This document shows, piece after piece, positions 12,601 to 26,539 of a stretch of 64,000 nucleotides of DNA (positions are counted from its first letter, which is position 1; the number at the start of each line of letters is the position of its first letter). The DNA is from Mesostigma viride (Eukaryota; Streptophyta; Mesostigmatophyceae; Mesostigmatales; Mesostigmataceae): NCBI GenBank assembly GCA_009746045.1, contig RPFO01000700.1:1-64000 (forward strand), in the 5' to 3' direction. The notes below the pieces were generated by a model. It made no database searches. It saw nothing but the letters and a program-made list of their open reading frames with translations, and was not told the origin of the DNA. Made by a program: the position numbers and the translations under genes.

Positions 12601-13731
12601 AGCGTCGCGTCGAACGCACCAGGCTGGGCAGTGGCAATGGGTAAAGTGAACGTGAATAATAAAAGCGGCATGGTCGGGGCAAAAAATTTTAATGAAACAA
12701 AGCGACGTGCTGCGGAAGCAACCATAGTTGTTGCTGGCTGGCGATGGCGGGCGACGTAGCATGTGAAATCGGGATGGGGAATGCGAATTCATGGCTTTTA
12801 TACATCAAAAGTTTGTATTGGAAGAGTACGTAGGAAACTTTCTGAGCTGGCGGGGCGTCAACCCCGTGCTACCTGCGTGGGAGAGGTTCGTGTCGCTATG
12901 GCATTTGCTGTACAATAGCCAGCGACCTGGAAATTGAACGTCGTCATCAGATTGTTTTGTTTCATTGTCGTCATTCTTCAGTTTTACGTATTTCACGCCT
13001 TGTAAAATCAGTTTTGCTGTTCATGGAAGACGTGGGATGGGGCAAACGAATGTCTGGTGTCACCATAGACAACGGCGATTGAGCGCTGGATTGCTTGGCA
13101 CGGGACGAACGCTGGCGATGGCGATTTGTGTCAAAGATGTGGTCAATGTATCTGCTTTTATCTAATGTGATTTACGTTTACCGTCATCTTATGCAATTTC
13201 CCTTTTTCCAGACGAATTTTCTTGGTCGCAGCGTGCACATACCGGACCAAGAGTCTGTCTTCCATTGTCGTATCCGTGGGGTGCGTCCTCTTCATTCTCC
13301 TTGGGAATGTCATTGCCACGTTATCCGTGTTGCTTTCTTCTGGAACAGACTGGGCAGGGAAAGCCCATGATTGCTCATGGATGCTTGCTCATGCACCAAT
13401 TTTGGGAGTCGTTGACTGCTGTGCTGCACGTGAATTTTTACTGGGCTGTACGTGCAGGCGGGCAACCATGTGTTGTGCCATATTTTTCTACATGGATTCA
13501 TCATATTTGCTGTCAAACGTAGGCCCCATTGGCTTGCACACTGAATTTCGCTTTGCTGGCTGTGTATTTTTTATGTCTCATTGTGCAGGCGTGCCCGCTA
13601 CCTGATCAACCAGGTGTGCTTTGCATTGTGCCACCGGGGCCATGTTTGTTTCCTTTGCTTGTGTAGGCAGGCAGGCTGGCAGGGGACATGGGGCACGAGG
13701 CTTGGGGCATGGGGTATGTGGCATGGGTTAG
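12601..13731. repeat. Diverged fourth copy of the 3' part of the macro-repeat body
   Basis: Readable similarity to 2580-3625: GACGTGCTGCG, GCTGGCTGGCGATGG, TGCGTGGGAGAGGT and GATCAACCAGGTG occur in the same order. Instead of ending at a GCATGC array it ends at a (CCAG)n array. The same mobile body therefore abuts two unrelated satellites at the same internal point. Confidence 0.75.
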
Positions 13732-15335
<1,604 letters not shown>

Positions 15336-16234
15336 GGACATGAAGATGGGTGACCGCGCCGTAACCGAGACGTGTGTGGTGGCAACATGCCGCCTGGATA
15401 CCAGCTGGCCTTGCTTCGTTAGATACATTTATGGCTGCATGTGATGGCGTGCCCTTCCCGTGGTCACAGTGGTCACAGTGAGGGCCTGTGGTTGCATCAT
15501 ACTGGTGGTGGTTATAAAGAAGTTAGCGAATACAAAACTGTCTTTCTTAAGATGATTTTGAAGTGGGCATGAGCGATCGTGCACATGCTAACATTTGATG
15601 GCCATTCCATGGTGAAGTTGGGAATTGGATGGGATTGTTTGATAAAGATGCGGTGGTGTGTCTTAAAATGAGCTGTGCTAATCTCATTATGAAGTGCTCA
15701 AGACAACTCATTATAATAAATCAGAGTTGGAACAAACATTGTCTGCATCATGCCCCAACTTGAACACTACATGAAGTGTGACACCTATGCTACGTGTGTT
15801 GCGGGCTAGCTGTGTCAGCAAACAATTTTAGCTTTTAGCCCTCAAATCGTGTCCAACTCGCGCCTAACAATAGGAGCCGGTTGCACCTTGCATGGTAATG
15901 TCCACAAACTAACCTAAAACAGTTGAGTGTCCATACTGGGACCAAAGCACACTCATATAGGGACTTTGGTCTGGCAGGCCCCCAGCGGCTTGGCCGGCCA
16001 AGGCGGCATATTCTGACCTGGCCTGGCCCCAAGGGCATTCCCAAAAGGGTAGGGAAACATGCCACGAACTACACCCAGATGTTGCTGGATGACCTACTCA
16101 TCCCAGCCATAACTCATAAAAAATGCCTACAATATTTGGAACGAATCCATGCATCGATGCTCCTACACCAATCAGTTTTCTGCACCGCTATAGCCTCGAC
16201 TTTGCATGTACGTAATTATTTCGTCCCTGTGGAC
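15336..16234. other. Intergenic, no gene seen
   Basis: AT-richer sequence. 15660-15760 shows weak similarity (TGCTAATCTC, ACAAACATTGTCTGCATCAT) to the region next to the LINE 3' end at 43340-43420, so it may hold a LINE tail fragment. No supported coding sequence. Confidence 0.45.
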
Positions 16235-16515
16235 CTTTAGCGAGATGACTTGCCTGAATGTGTTCAGATGGGGCGCGTGCCAGGAAACGGCTCGAAGCTG
16301 GGAAAAGCAGGGGGCTCCGCATGCGGACGGGCCGTACGAAGCCGAAATGTTATGGCTGCCGCTGGCCCCCCCGCCTCGGCGCCTTCGGCCACTGCCCCTT
16401 CGCGCAGCGCGCCCCGCGTGGCGCCGGCGTTCCCGAGGACGCACCCCGCGGGTGTACGCGCCAATCGCCCGCTCAGGCGCCAAAAAGTCCGGGCCCCGAA
16501 GGGGCCCCCAACTTG
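16235..16515. repeat. Partial 730-bp unit ending in a GC hairpin and CTTG
   Basis: Corresponds to the last 280 bp of the 730-bp unit. It ends with GGGCCCC and GGGGCCC paired around GAA (16491-16507) and CTTG at 16512-16515. Confidence 0.75.
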
Positions 16516-17976
16516 TCAACTACTATATTACGATCGTGTTGCGCAAGGGAGAAACCCGAACATCCTGACACCGCCGCGGGCGCCGTACCGTACGGCCTGA
16601 TCGCACCCCCACGAACGACAACTATTCCTGAAATCCTGCGGAGCCGCGAGTTACGGCCCGTAACCGCTCGCCTGAACGCCGTCACACCCTCCTAAGATCG
16701 AGTGTCAGCAGTTCTGAACGGAATCTGAATTCAGCAAAATGCGCGAGAAATGCCGGGGGGCATATACGGCTGATTAACTTGTTACTACGGGAAGGATCTC
16801 TCTCCAAACATCCTACTTGATTTACTAAGGGTTCAGACTGAACGGGAAATCTCTAGTGTTCAGAATGAACGGGAAATGTGCAGAAATTTAAGTTCGAACC
16901 CTAGTCTGAACGGTTTTTCGGTTGAATTTTCGGTTCGGCCTACTTCCCACGCAATTTCTGTGCCAATTTTAACGAGATGACTGAACTGAACGTGTTCAGA
17001 CGGGGAGCGTTGCAAAAAACGGCTCGAAACTCTGAAAAGCAGGGGGCTCAGCCCAAAAAACGGCCGTACGTAACCGAAATTTCGGGCTCCCGCTGGCCCC
17101 CCCGCCTCGGCGCCCTCGGCCACTGCCCCTTCGCACTGCGCACCCCGCGTGGCGCCGGCGTTCCCGAGGACGCACCCCGCGGGTGTACGCGCCAATCGCC
17201 CGCTCAGGCGCCAAAAAGTCCGGGCCCCGCAGGGGCCCCCAACTTGTCAACTACTATATTACGATCGTGTTGCGCAAGGGAGAAACCCGAACATCCTGAC
17301 ACCGCCGCGGGCGCCGTACCGTACGGCCTGATCGCACCCCCACGAACGCCTACTATTCCTGAAATCCTGCGGAGCCGCGAGTTACGGCCCGTAACCGCTC
17401 GCCTGAACGCCGTCACACCCTCCTAAGATCGAGTGTCAGCAGTTCTGAACGGAATCTGAATTCAGCAAAATGCGCGAGAAATGCCGGGGGCATATACGGC
17501 TGATTAACTTGTTACTACGGGAAGGATCTCTATCCAAACATCCTACTTGATTTACTAAGGGTTCAGACTGAACGGGAATTCTCTAGTGTTCAGAATGAAC
17601 GGGAAATGTGCAGAAATTTAAGTTCGAACCCTATTCTGAACGGTTTTTCGGTTAAATTTTCGGTTCGGCCTACTTCTTACGCAATTTCTGTGCCAATTTT
17701 AACGAGATGACTGAACTGAACGTGTTCAGACGGGGAGCGTTGCAAAAAACGGCTCGAAACTCTGAAAAGCAGGGGGCTCAGCCCAAAAAACGGCCGTACG
17801 TAACCGAAATTTCGGGCTCCCGCTGGCCCCCCCGCCTCGGCGCCCTCGGCCACTGCCCCTTCGCACTGCGCACCCCGCGTGGCGCCGGCGTTCCCGAGGA
17901 CGCACCCCGCGGGTGTACGCGCCAATCGCCCGCTCAGGCGCCAAAAAGTCCGGGCCCCGCAGGGGCCCCCAACTTG
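16516..17976. repeat. 730-bp unit, two tandem copies
   Basis: Copies 16516-17246 and 17247-17976 are nearly identical. Each ends in a 7-bp GC hairpin with a GCA loop (17222-17238 and 17952-17968) followed by CTTG (17243-17246 and 17973-17976). Each contains the CTGAACGTGTTCAG element and many GTTCAG half-sites. After the second CTTG the sequence switches to TTGCCCTTTATATTAC, the same continuation seen after the truncated body at 10745. Predicted ORFs are stop-poor GC-rich frames with no domain. Confidence 0.85.
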
Positions 17977-19351
17977 TTGCCCTTTATATTACAATTTTAG
18001 ACAGCGATTTGTTTGCGCAAACCCTAAAAGCAAACTGTTGCCGCGTGCGAGTAGCGTTCCGCGGCGACCGCGATTGGGGGGTCGACCGTAGGGGTTCCCT
18101 TACATGCGTGCCGTTGGCTTGGTTGCGTCCACTGGTTGCGCGGCAAAGTTTGGCCCATTTGTGCCACCATTGCGGCCAAACTTTTGTCAGACAGCGTTTT
18201 GGCTGGCGTGCCTAAAGTTGTTTGCCCAAACTCTTGCCAAAAGTGTTGCGCAAACTCTTCCGTATTCGAGTAGCGTGGCCTATTGACCACAGAATTTCGG
18301 CATTGCGACCGATTCAAGCGGTATGTGTGCGACAAACGTGGTGGGGTTGTTGCCCGGTTATTGGCCGGGAACTAGCGTCAGTTTGACCACAGAATTGTTG
18401 CCCAGTCGCTGCGTGTTGGTTCGTCACTTTGCATGTCGACTGGGTATTTCTTATTCCGGGGCCCAATGGCCGGCGCCGCGCCAGACTCGCCCGCCTTTGG
18501 GCTTGCATGTTGCCCGGTTGCTGCCTGGTTTTTGCGTGTCGTGGCGACCGCAGTCGCTGCGTGCCAAAGGACAGCTCGGTAGCGTTGCTTTCAATGATTT
18601 CAACAGATTTTAACGGATGCAACGAAGGCACGAAGGGACGAAGACAACGATAGCATGCGGAATGCAGAGAAATCATGCGAACTCGTGAAAGAAGGTCGTT
18701 GAATGATGTTGTTTGTGCATTTTGAAAAGTCAGGTGTTGTGGGATTCAATCAACGGCAAGGAAGCGTTTATACTGGCCTTTGAGTCGAAAGTGTGCTGCT
18801 TTACGTCAAGATTTCCATAACTATCGGTTTGCGCCACCAGTCTCGCGGGATGCGCGTCCTGCATGGAAGGGGGAAAATTTTTATCAAGGAGACATCTAGC
18901 GCAGGCCAGAAATCGGGAGAATTCGGACCCTTTCTTATGCCCCCGGGCGAGGGACGATACCTTTCGTGGTGGGATCTACTTTGTGGTGGGATCATCTTTT
19001 GTGGTGGCTCGCGCCTTGACACCTCACAGGCATGCAACGTAGATAACATCATTAAAACTCCGGCGGCGCTGCAGGGCGGCATGGCAAGGGATCTGGCGCT
19101 ATCTGACGGGAAAGAAGGCATAACCTCACGTTGATAACGTTGCTAAGAAGCGAAACATGTCGGCTGTCGGGGTTTTATCGAGTGGTTTTTGAGTGGTTTG
19201 TTGGAAGGTGTTTGCTGCAGGCTGCTCAGTTGTATGTAAATATTGAGGCAATTAAACGTTTCTTAGCACCGGCTTCACTGTGCTTGGAGGCTTCACTGTG
19301 CTTGGAGGCTCACCAGCTTGTGTATTTTTAGCAAACGGATGTGTTGGAAAG
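17977..19351. other. Intergenic, repeat-derived, no gene seen
   Basis: Contains CGCAAACTCTTCC motifs related to 10780-10830 and a 19-bp direct duplication near 19278-19315. A 113-codon frame at 18793-19134 has no recognisable features. Confidence 0.5.
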
Positions 19352-19815
19352 AAAGTGACATGGGTTGATCTGAGGGGCATACTGCACGGGTGAAACGCAT
19401 GCAGGTAGGGAGTATCATTGGTAAGGCTGTATGTTATGTGTATACATATCTTGCGTATGCGTAGGTTGCATTATGCGTATGCGTATATTGAATTTGGCCT
19501 TGTGGCAAGCTTTGGTTTCTTACCAAAGGGTTGTGCTGGAAAGAAAGGTGACAGGGGTTGATCTCAGGGGCATACTGCATGGGCGAAACTGCACTAGGTA
19601 CTCCTTACCTGTCCGGTCATTGGTAAGGCACGGTGCGTGCCAGGGGTTGACCTGAGGGGCGTACGGCATGGGTGAAGCTGCATGTACGTATGCCCAATAC
19701 CTATCATCATTGGTAACGCACTGCGTGACAGGGGTTGATCTAAGGGGCATACTCCATGGGTGAAACTGCATGTAGGTAGAGGGCATCTTTGGTAAAGCAG
19801 TATATAATGCCAGGT
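19352..19815. repeat. Minisatellite, period about 90 bp, four diverged copies
   Basis: The core GTGACAGGGGTTGATCT, AGGGGCATACTGCATGGG and GGTAAGGC is repeated with starts near 19357, 19545, 19637 and 19725. Spacing is irregular between the first two. Confidence 0.75.
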
Positions 19816-20467
19816 ATACATGGTTGTCTCCTTGATACATATATTTCAGGTTCTTCTTTTCGGGGTTTAATTTCCCTATGTTGCATGCCATTCTCACCCG
19901 CCTCTAATATTCTCAATGAATGCATATATTGCTTCCACTCCGGGCGACCAACTTTACTGTAAATTGTCCTACGGTATAACCGGTTGTGATAAATTAATGG
20001 ATGAATAGATTAATGTCGCGCTCATGGTCCTCCCTGCCTTACCAATGAAATATAAATGCTTCCGTAACGCTCAATAAATGTCACAACTAAACCTAACGCA
20101 CAAGCAATGATATACGCATACGTAATTTACACGTACCTCCGTCTGAACATCGCACAGTGAACAAAGTGCAAGACGTGTTCGCTGTGTTACCCCAACGGTT
20201 ACAAATGCTTACGGCCTCAGTCGCACATCTCCGTAGCGCAATGGGAAGGGCAAATGTCTCCAGAATCTCCGATTGGCCGGGAACTAGCGTACGATTTTCA
20301 CAGATTTTCACTCCAGTTGGTCGCCCGGACTGGAATATTTGCTCGCGTTCAGTGGGCCCTAAATGTGCACACGTTCCGTAGACGGTTGTAGTAGAGTAGG
20401 TGACGTGTCCGGCCGGAGACCGGCCACAAACGCCGGACAGGCACAATATTGGTTACTACCGGGGGCC

Positions 20468-20490
20468 CGGGGGCGAAGCCCCCGTTCTTG
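20468..20490 (+). other. GC hairpin followed by CTTG
   Basis: CGGGGGC and GCCCCCG pair around GAA (20468-20484), with CTTG at 20487-20490. The downstream sequence (TCTGGCCAACTCC) is unrelated to that after the other hairpins, which is what a terminal signal would look like. Confidence 0.55.
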
Positions 20491-21740
20491 TCTGGCCAAC
20501 TCCAAATTTATACCGGTCAATTATGCACAATCATCTGGACGCCACTGGTAATGAAACTGGAAAGACCCCGTTGATTTGCCTGCCACAAATCATCAACAGT
20601 TAAGCAGCATGCTTGACAATAATTTGATCATTGCACAGCATCCACTTAATATGGCTTCATTCGTTGCAGCAACGTAACGCGTTCGAACCCCTCGTCTTTC
20701 AGCTTTGCAAAGTTGTAGACTTGAAGCTCGTTCAGCGGGTTCCTTCTCCACGCTCCTACTTCCGACGTGTATGCTTATGTAGCGTGGCACTGTGTTCCGC
20801 AATGCTCTGACGGCAGCATTGCCCAGCGTTATTTCCCCATGCTTGACTGACAGGAAACTGTGGTCCTGGTCGGAGCTGGTATTGTGGCTCGGCCAGTAGG
20901 ACAGGCAATGGATGGACCTTGGCGGCTAACATTGGATAGAAGAACAAACAAGGTGCAAGGTGCACCGGGCCGATGATAACTCCCGGCGCTTAACGCACAT
21001 GCCTGAACGTGTCGACAACGACTCTGCGGTGAATTGTCAAGGAGTGCCGTACTCAGGGCTTTCTTATCCAAAACAGACTTGATGGCCAGCCCCCGCATAC
21101 GACGGGGCTCCAGTGAGCTCACCGAGCAATGTCTGGAGTCCATCGGATGGCAAAAGTCACGCCCTGCCTCCAAAGACACACGGGTCATCCATCCCCTGCA
21201 GGAGATTGAAAAGGTGAAAGCCTGTTCATGGTTGGTGCCTACTTGTGGCTTTTATTGCCGTTATATGATGAGGCGCGCAACCGGAGGTCGCCAAGTAGCA
21301 CTTAAGGCTGGCCAGTGTGGAATGCCGACCTTGGTTCATCACTGGTATGCAATTTTCCCATTTGTTGACCGCCGCTTGCTTACTGGGTTGTATAGGTGTT
21401 ACTGGGCTATGGCATGCATCCTTCCCCCCGGTGCATGGCCCTCTGCGTGTTTATTAATGGCCCCCACACATGCGCACGCTTGCCGCTGCCCTCCCTCCCT
21501 TCCCCCACTTCCCCAACACCCTGCCCTCTTGATGTGCTCATTGAACTCTCCACTGACCGCTCCATCAACATCATCAGCCCAAGCCCAAACCCAAGCCACC
21601 AGAACCCCAAACCTGCTCCCACCCACCCACCCCCTCACCATTGACGCCGTCTTGCTTCCCTCCTCGCACTTGTGACTGCTGCCTGCCACATCAGCATGAA
21701 AGCAAGCTGTGTGCATGCACAATTCCTACGCATACCTTGA
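20491..21740. other. Intergenic, no gene assigned
   Basis: Moderate GC content. Frames at 20829-21188 (-) and 21034-21675 (+) overlap each other and show no domain. 21430-21650 is C-rich low complexity. Confidence 0.4.
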
Positions 21741-22045
21741 CCTACAGCTATACTTACATCAACGCTTGCACCTGATAGATAGCAATCCCGACCAATAGCA
21801 CCTACAGCTATACTTACATCAACGCTTGTACCTGATAGATAGCAATGCCGACCAATAGCACCTACAGCTATACTTACATCAAAGCTTGCACCTGATAGAT
21901 AGCAATGCCGACCAATAGCACCTACAGCTATACTTACATCAACGCTTGTACCTGATAGATAGCAATGCCAACCAATAGCACCTATAGCTATACTTATATT
22001 AACGCTTGCTCCTGATAGATAGCACTGCCAACTGATAACACCGCG
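21741..22045. repeat. 60-bp tandem repeat, five copies
   Basis: The unit runs from CCTACAGCTATACTTACATC to ACCAATAGCA and repeats five times with few changes. Because 60 is a multiple of three, the minus strand reads a clean 20-residue repeat (HCYLSGASVDVSIAVGAIGR type) inside a 170-codon frame at 22147-21635. Coding use is possible but unsupported by anything outside the repeat. Confidence 0.9.
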
Positions 22046-23080
22046 TGCGAGGCTTCGCCGCACGTGCCACGCAGCAACAAGCCAGGAGTTAGCTGCGTTC
22101 GCTACTGGCATCTGGGCCGCTTCTGGTGCTAGCATCCCGGTGACCACCTACCCGGATGGTAGGGTGCTTGCATACCGCTGACCACGTTGGGTTCGGAAAC
22201 ACAACTTTGTGGGACACCTGTTTGCGCTTGTGTGGGTTTCAAGGGGGGGAACGCAGGGGGCATGCACACCGCCCATGTCACCTAGTGCGTGACACTACTT
22301 GCGATAGGCCTGTTGAAATTGGGGCATTCTTGTCTGCCAAACTTTGCTTGCACTGCAGAACCTGACTAGGAAGATGTGATTGACGGCTTCTACTAGTAAT
22401 AAGTAGTGAAATGGTTTAAACATACTGAAATATCTATTTATAACCTGACGTACGAATTCAAGTACGCACATTAGAAATGTAGACACAGTATGATATTCTA
22501 CACATATCGGGGTCACTATAACCCAACCAGCATGTTGAATAATCTCCACGCATGGGGGTCATTGTAGCCCAACCAGCCCGTGTAATAATCTACACACATG
22601 GACAATGTACCTGTATTGGGAATGAATCTGTCGTGGAAGTTGTCGGTCGTTAAAGTTGTTCGGTCGGGGGCCCTTCGCAACTGGCTACGTGGGGCCAGCA
22701 GCATCTGTGTGTTTCCTCTGCCCCCTTTACTGCTGGAATGACCAAAGGGCAGGGCGGTGATTACTCTGGCGGTAGGCTGGTTCTCGGGTCATGTCCCACC
22801 AGCACCACCCAATAGCTCCCGTTCTGCTTCCCCTTCCACACATGCTTGAGTGCTCGACGATCTTTTCTTCTATTCTTTCCTCTTTCTCTCTTCCGCCTCC
22901 TCTCTCCGCACTCTCTCAGGCCCACTTCCAGGCTCTTTGGCGATCTCTGGCTTTACGTATTTTTCTATACTTGAACCACTCGCCTGCTCGCGTGTCCCTC
23001 CCTTCGTCCTCCCCACTGCCATCCCACAAATGCCATCCACAACACAACTCATTTCACAACCACTACCCACCCCACAACAG
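22046..23080. other. Intergenic, short duplication
   Basis: About 55 bp around GGGGTCACTATAACCCAACCAGC is duplicated at 22505-22610. Otherwise nothing recognised. C/T-rich tracts begin after 22790. Confidence 0.45.
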
Positions 23081-23171
23081 CATCGCCGCACAACTGATGG
23101 GCGAGAAGGCTCCCCTTCATCCTCCTCGTTAGGCTCTGGGTTGCTGCCGCAGCTGACACGCGGTGGCACCG
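23081..23171 (+). CDS. Possible upstream exon, Ser/Gly-rich (tentative)
   Basis: A C-rich tract and ACAACAG form a good acceptor before 23081. The segment ends at a consensus donor (GTAAGT at 23172). The enclosed frame is open, Ser- and Gly-rich, with the visible stretch GREGSPSSSSLGSG. Further exon-like pieces follow at 24333-24372 (VARLLVGDVVARI, after CCTGATGCAG) and 24648-24716 (after TGGCGCCAG, before GTACGC). They could be 5' exons of the gene at 27273-41830, but I could not make all phases agree, so the link is a guess. Confidence 0.25.
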
Positions 23172-23238
23172 GTAAGTGAGCAGGGGAAGCCAGCATGAAC
23201 GGCCTTACGCCCTCTCGCCCCTCCCCCCCCCCGCCACG

Positions 23239-23395
23239 CACCCACCCACCCACCCACCCACCCACCCACCACCACCCACCCACCCACCCACCCACCCACC
23301 ACCCACCACCCACCCACCCACCCACCCACCCACCCACCCACCACCCACCCACCCACCCACCCACCCACCCACCCACGCACCCACGCACCCACGCA
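23239..23395. repeat. (CCCA)n microsatellite
   Basis: Interrupted CCCA tract with CCA slips. The long Thr-His-Pro-Pro frames are artefacts. Confidence 0.95.
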
Positions 23396-23459
23396 CCCTC
23401 TTTCTCTTTCCCCCCCTGTTTCTTACTCTCTCCTTCTGCCCACGCATCCACCACCCACG

Positions 23460-23469
23460 CTCTCTCTCT

Positions 23470-23568
<99 letters not shown>

Positions 23569-23600
23569 TCTCTCTCTCTCCCCCCCCCTCTCTCTTACTG
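23460..23600. repeat. (CT)n microsatellite
   Basis: Nearly pure CT dinucleotide tract of about 130 bp. It is polypyrimidine/polypurine DNA. Confidence 0.97.
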
Positions 23601-23741
23601 TCTCCCACCACCCACACACCAACCAACCACCCTCCCCCCTGGGATTTCGTGCATGGATCTGACCGTATATGCGAGAGGGTCCGCTTAGGGCCAGCATGTA
23701 GATGTGCCTGCCTGAGTGCATGCCACCATCGCCGCTGCCAA

Positions 23742-23884
23742 TCTCACCACCACCACCACCACCACCACCACCACCACCACCACCACCACCACCACCACCA
23801 CCACCACCACCACCACCACCACCACCACCACCACCACCACCACCACCACCACCACCACCACCACCACCACCACCACCACCACCA
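23742..23884. repeat. (CCA)n trinucleotide tract
   Basis: About 48 CCA units. It reads as poly-His, poly-Pro or poly-Thr on the plus strand and poly-Gly, poly-Val or poly-Trp on the other. Nothing outside the tract supports translation. Confidence 0.97.
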
Positions 23885-24096
23885 CACGCACACGTGGTTC
23901 CATCAGCACACACAAACATACTATGCCATGCACGCAATGTGACAATTTACCATGAGGCACACGGCCCTTGTGGGGTGGCCCTGTATGGCCCCGACCTCCA
24001 TCGGACACAATCATGCCACAAAGGGAACAATTATGGCCACGCACTTGTGCCTTTTGGCCCGAATAAACCTTCCAAGTGCGCGCTTATGTAGGGCAT

Positions 24097-24318
24097 GTCT
24101 GTATACCCGATAGGAGCGTGTATGTTAAATAGCTATACCGTGTATCCCTATTCTGTATACACGACAGGAGCGTGTATGTTAAATAGCTATACCGTGTATC
24201 CCTATTCTGTATACACGATTGGAGCATGTATCTTAAATAGCCATACTGTGTATCCCTATTCTGTATATGCGATAGGAGCGTGTATGTTAAATAGCTATAC
24301 CGTGTATCCCTATTTCTC
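24097..24318. repeat. 54-bp tandem repeat, four copies
   Basis: The unit with GGAGCGTGTATGTTAAATAG and CTATACCGTGTATCCC starts near 24109, 24163, 24217 and 24271. The period of 54 keeps the frame open, so short repetitive ORFs appear on both strands. Confidence 0.9.
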
Positions 24319-24730
24319 TGTTCCTGATGCAGTCGCTCGTTTGCTCGTCGGCGATGTCGTGGCTCGCATCGCGTGAAGTCCCACCCACATCCCATACCCC
24401 ACACATCCCAGTCTTTAGACTATACTCTCTGCGCTTCTGTTAATCCTGCCATGCGCGGAGAAACGCGCTCTCCTCAAATCTTATCTAAAATTACCTCATA
24501 ATTCCCACCCATCCGAGGGCTGCGTGCTTTGCTACTCCCATTCCGTGATGTGTCCGTGTCCTCCTGGCTGCCTCCGGCCCCTGGCCACCCCTGCCGTGTG
24601 TGCGCCACCCGGTTCTCCCCGTGTGCGCACCACCTGGCGCCAGGCTCCTCTGGTATCCACGGCGCGACCACGGCTGCAGGGCGCCTCGCTGCACGCCGTC
24701 GCCAGGCCAACGGGGTACGCACTACTTACC

Positions 24731-26085
24731 ACTCACCCACCCACCAACCCACCCACCCACCAACCCACCCACCCACCCACCAACCCACCCACCCACCCAC
24801 CCACCCACCCACCCACCCACCCACCCACCCACCCACCAACCCACCCACCCACCCACCCACCCACCCACCAACCCACCCACCCACCCACCCACCCACCCAC
24901 CCACCCACCCACCCACCACCACCCACCCACCACCCACCCACCCACCCACCCACCCACCCACCCCCCCACCCACCCACCACCCACCCACCCACCCACCCAC
25001 CCACCCACCACCCACCCACCCACCCACCCACCCCCACCAACAACCCACCCACCCACCAACCCACCCACCCACCAACCCACCCACCCACCCACCAACCCAC
25101 CAACCCCACCCACCCACCCACCCACCCACCCACCACCCACCCACCCACCCACCCACCAACCCACCCACCCACCAACCCACCCACCCACCCACCCACCCAC
25201 CCACCAACCCACCCACCCACCCACCCACCCACCCACCACCCACCCACCCACCCACCCACCCACCCACCCACCCACCCACCCACCCACCCACCCACCCACC
25301 CACCCACCCACCCACCCACCCACCCACCCACCCACCCACCCACCCACCCACCAACCCACCCACCCACCAACCCACCCACCCACCCACCAACCCACCCACC
25401 CACCAACCCACCCACCCACCCACCCACCCACCCACCCACCAACCCACCCACCCACCCACCCACCCACCCACCCACCACCCACCCACCCACCCACCCACCC
25501 ACCCACCCACCCACCCACCCCCACCCACCCACCCACCCACCCACCCACCCACCCACCCACCCCCACCCACCCACCCACCCACCCACCCACCCACCCACCC
25601 ACCCCCCCCACCACCCACCACCCACCACCACCCACCCACCACCCACCCACCCACCAACCCACCCACCCACCAACCCACCCACCCACCACCAACCCACCCA
25701 CCCACCCACCACCCACCCACCCACCCACCCACCCACCCACCCACCCACCCACCCACCCACCCACCAACCCACCCACCAACCACCACCCACCCACCCACCC
25801 ACCACCCACCCACCCACCCACCCACCCACCACCCACCCACCCCACCCACCCACCCACCCACCCACCACCCACCCACCCACCCACCACCCACCACCCACCC
25901 ACCAACCCACCCACCCACCAACCCACCCACCCACCCACCAACCCACCCACCCACCAACCCACCCACCCACCAACCCACCCACCCACCCCCACCCACCCAC
26001 CCACCCACCCACCCACCCACCCACCCACCCACCCACCCACCCACCCACCCACCCACCCACCCACCCACCCACCCACCCACCCACC
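24731..26085. repeat. (CCCA)n array with CCAA and CCA variants, 1.35 kb
   Basis: A long CCCA tetramer array with irregular one-base slips and CCAA variants. ORFs over 600 codons on both strands come only from the stop-free 4-mer. Confidence 0.97.
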
Positions 26086-26281
26086 CTCCCTCCTCCCTCC
26101 CTCCCTCCCTCCCTCCCTCCCTCCCTCCCTCCCTCCCTCCCTCCCTCCCTCCCTCCCTCCCTCCCTCCCTCCCTCCCTCCCTCCCTCCCTCCCTCCCTCC
26201 CTCCCTCCCCCCTCCCTCCCTCCCTCCCTCCCTCCCTCCCTCCCTCCCTCCCTCCCTCCCTCGCTCCCTCCCTCCCTCCCT
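26086..26281. repeat. (CCCT)n array
   Basis: Follows the CCCA array directly, with a single-base switch of the repeat unit. Confidence 0.97.
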
Positions 26282-26385
26282 CCATCCATCCATCCATCCA
26301 TCCATCCATCCATCCATCCATCCATCCATCCATCCATCCATCCATCCATCCCTCCCTCCCTCCCTCCATCCATCCCTCCCTCCCT

Positions 26386-26387
<2 letters not shown>
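26282..26387. repeat. (CCAT)n array with CCCT return
   Basis: CCAT units to about 26350, then a brief return to CCCT/CCAT mixtures before the CCAG tract. Confidence 0.95.
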
Positions 26388-26454
<67 letters not shown>

Positions 26455-26463
26455 TAGCCAGCG

Positions 26464-26537
<74 letters not shown>
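26388..26537. repeat. (CCAG)n array
   Basis: Same tetramer as at 13732-13956, with a few substitutions (CTAG, CGAG). It is the last of four consecutive CC-anchored tetramer blocks. Confidence 0.97.

Positions 26538-26539
<2 letters not shown>

Noticed and set aside
20682-20700. tRNA-like GTTCGAACCCC
   Set aside because: The flanking bases cannot form a T stem, D stem or acceptor stem. Similar GTTCGA strings at 55351 and in the 730-bp units also fail.
23742-23884. Poly-histidine protein
   Set aside because: A pure CCA microsatellite; no upstream or downstream coding sequence of good quality in that frame.
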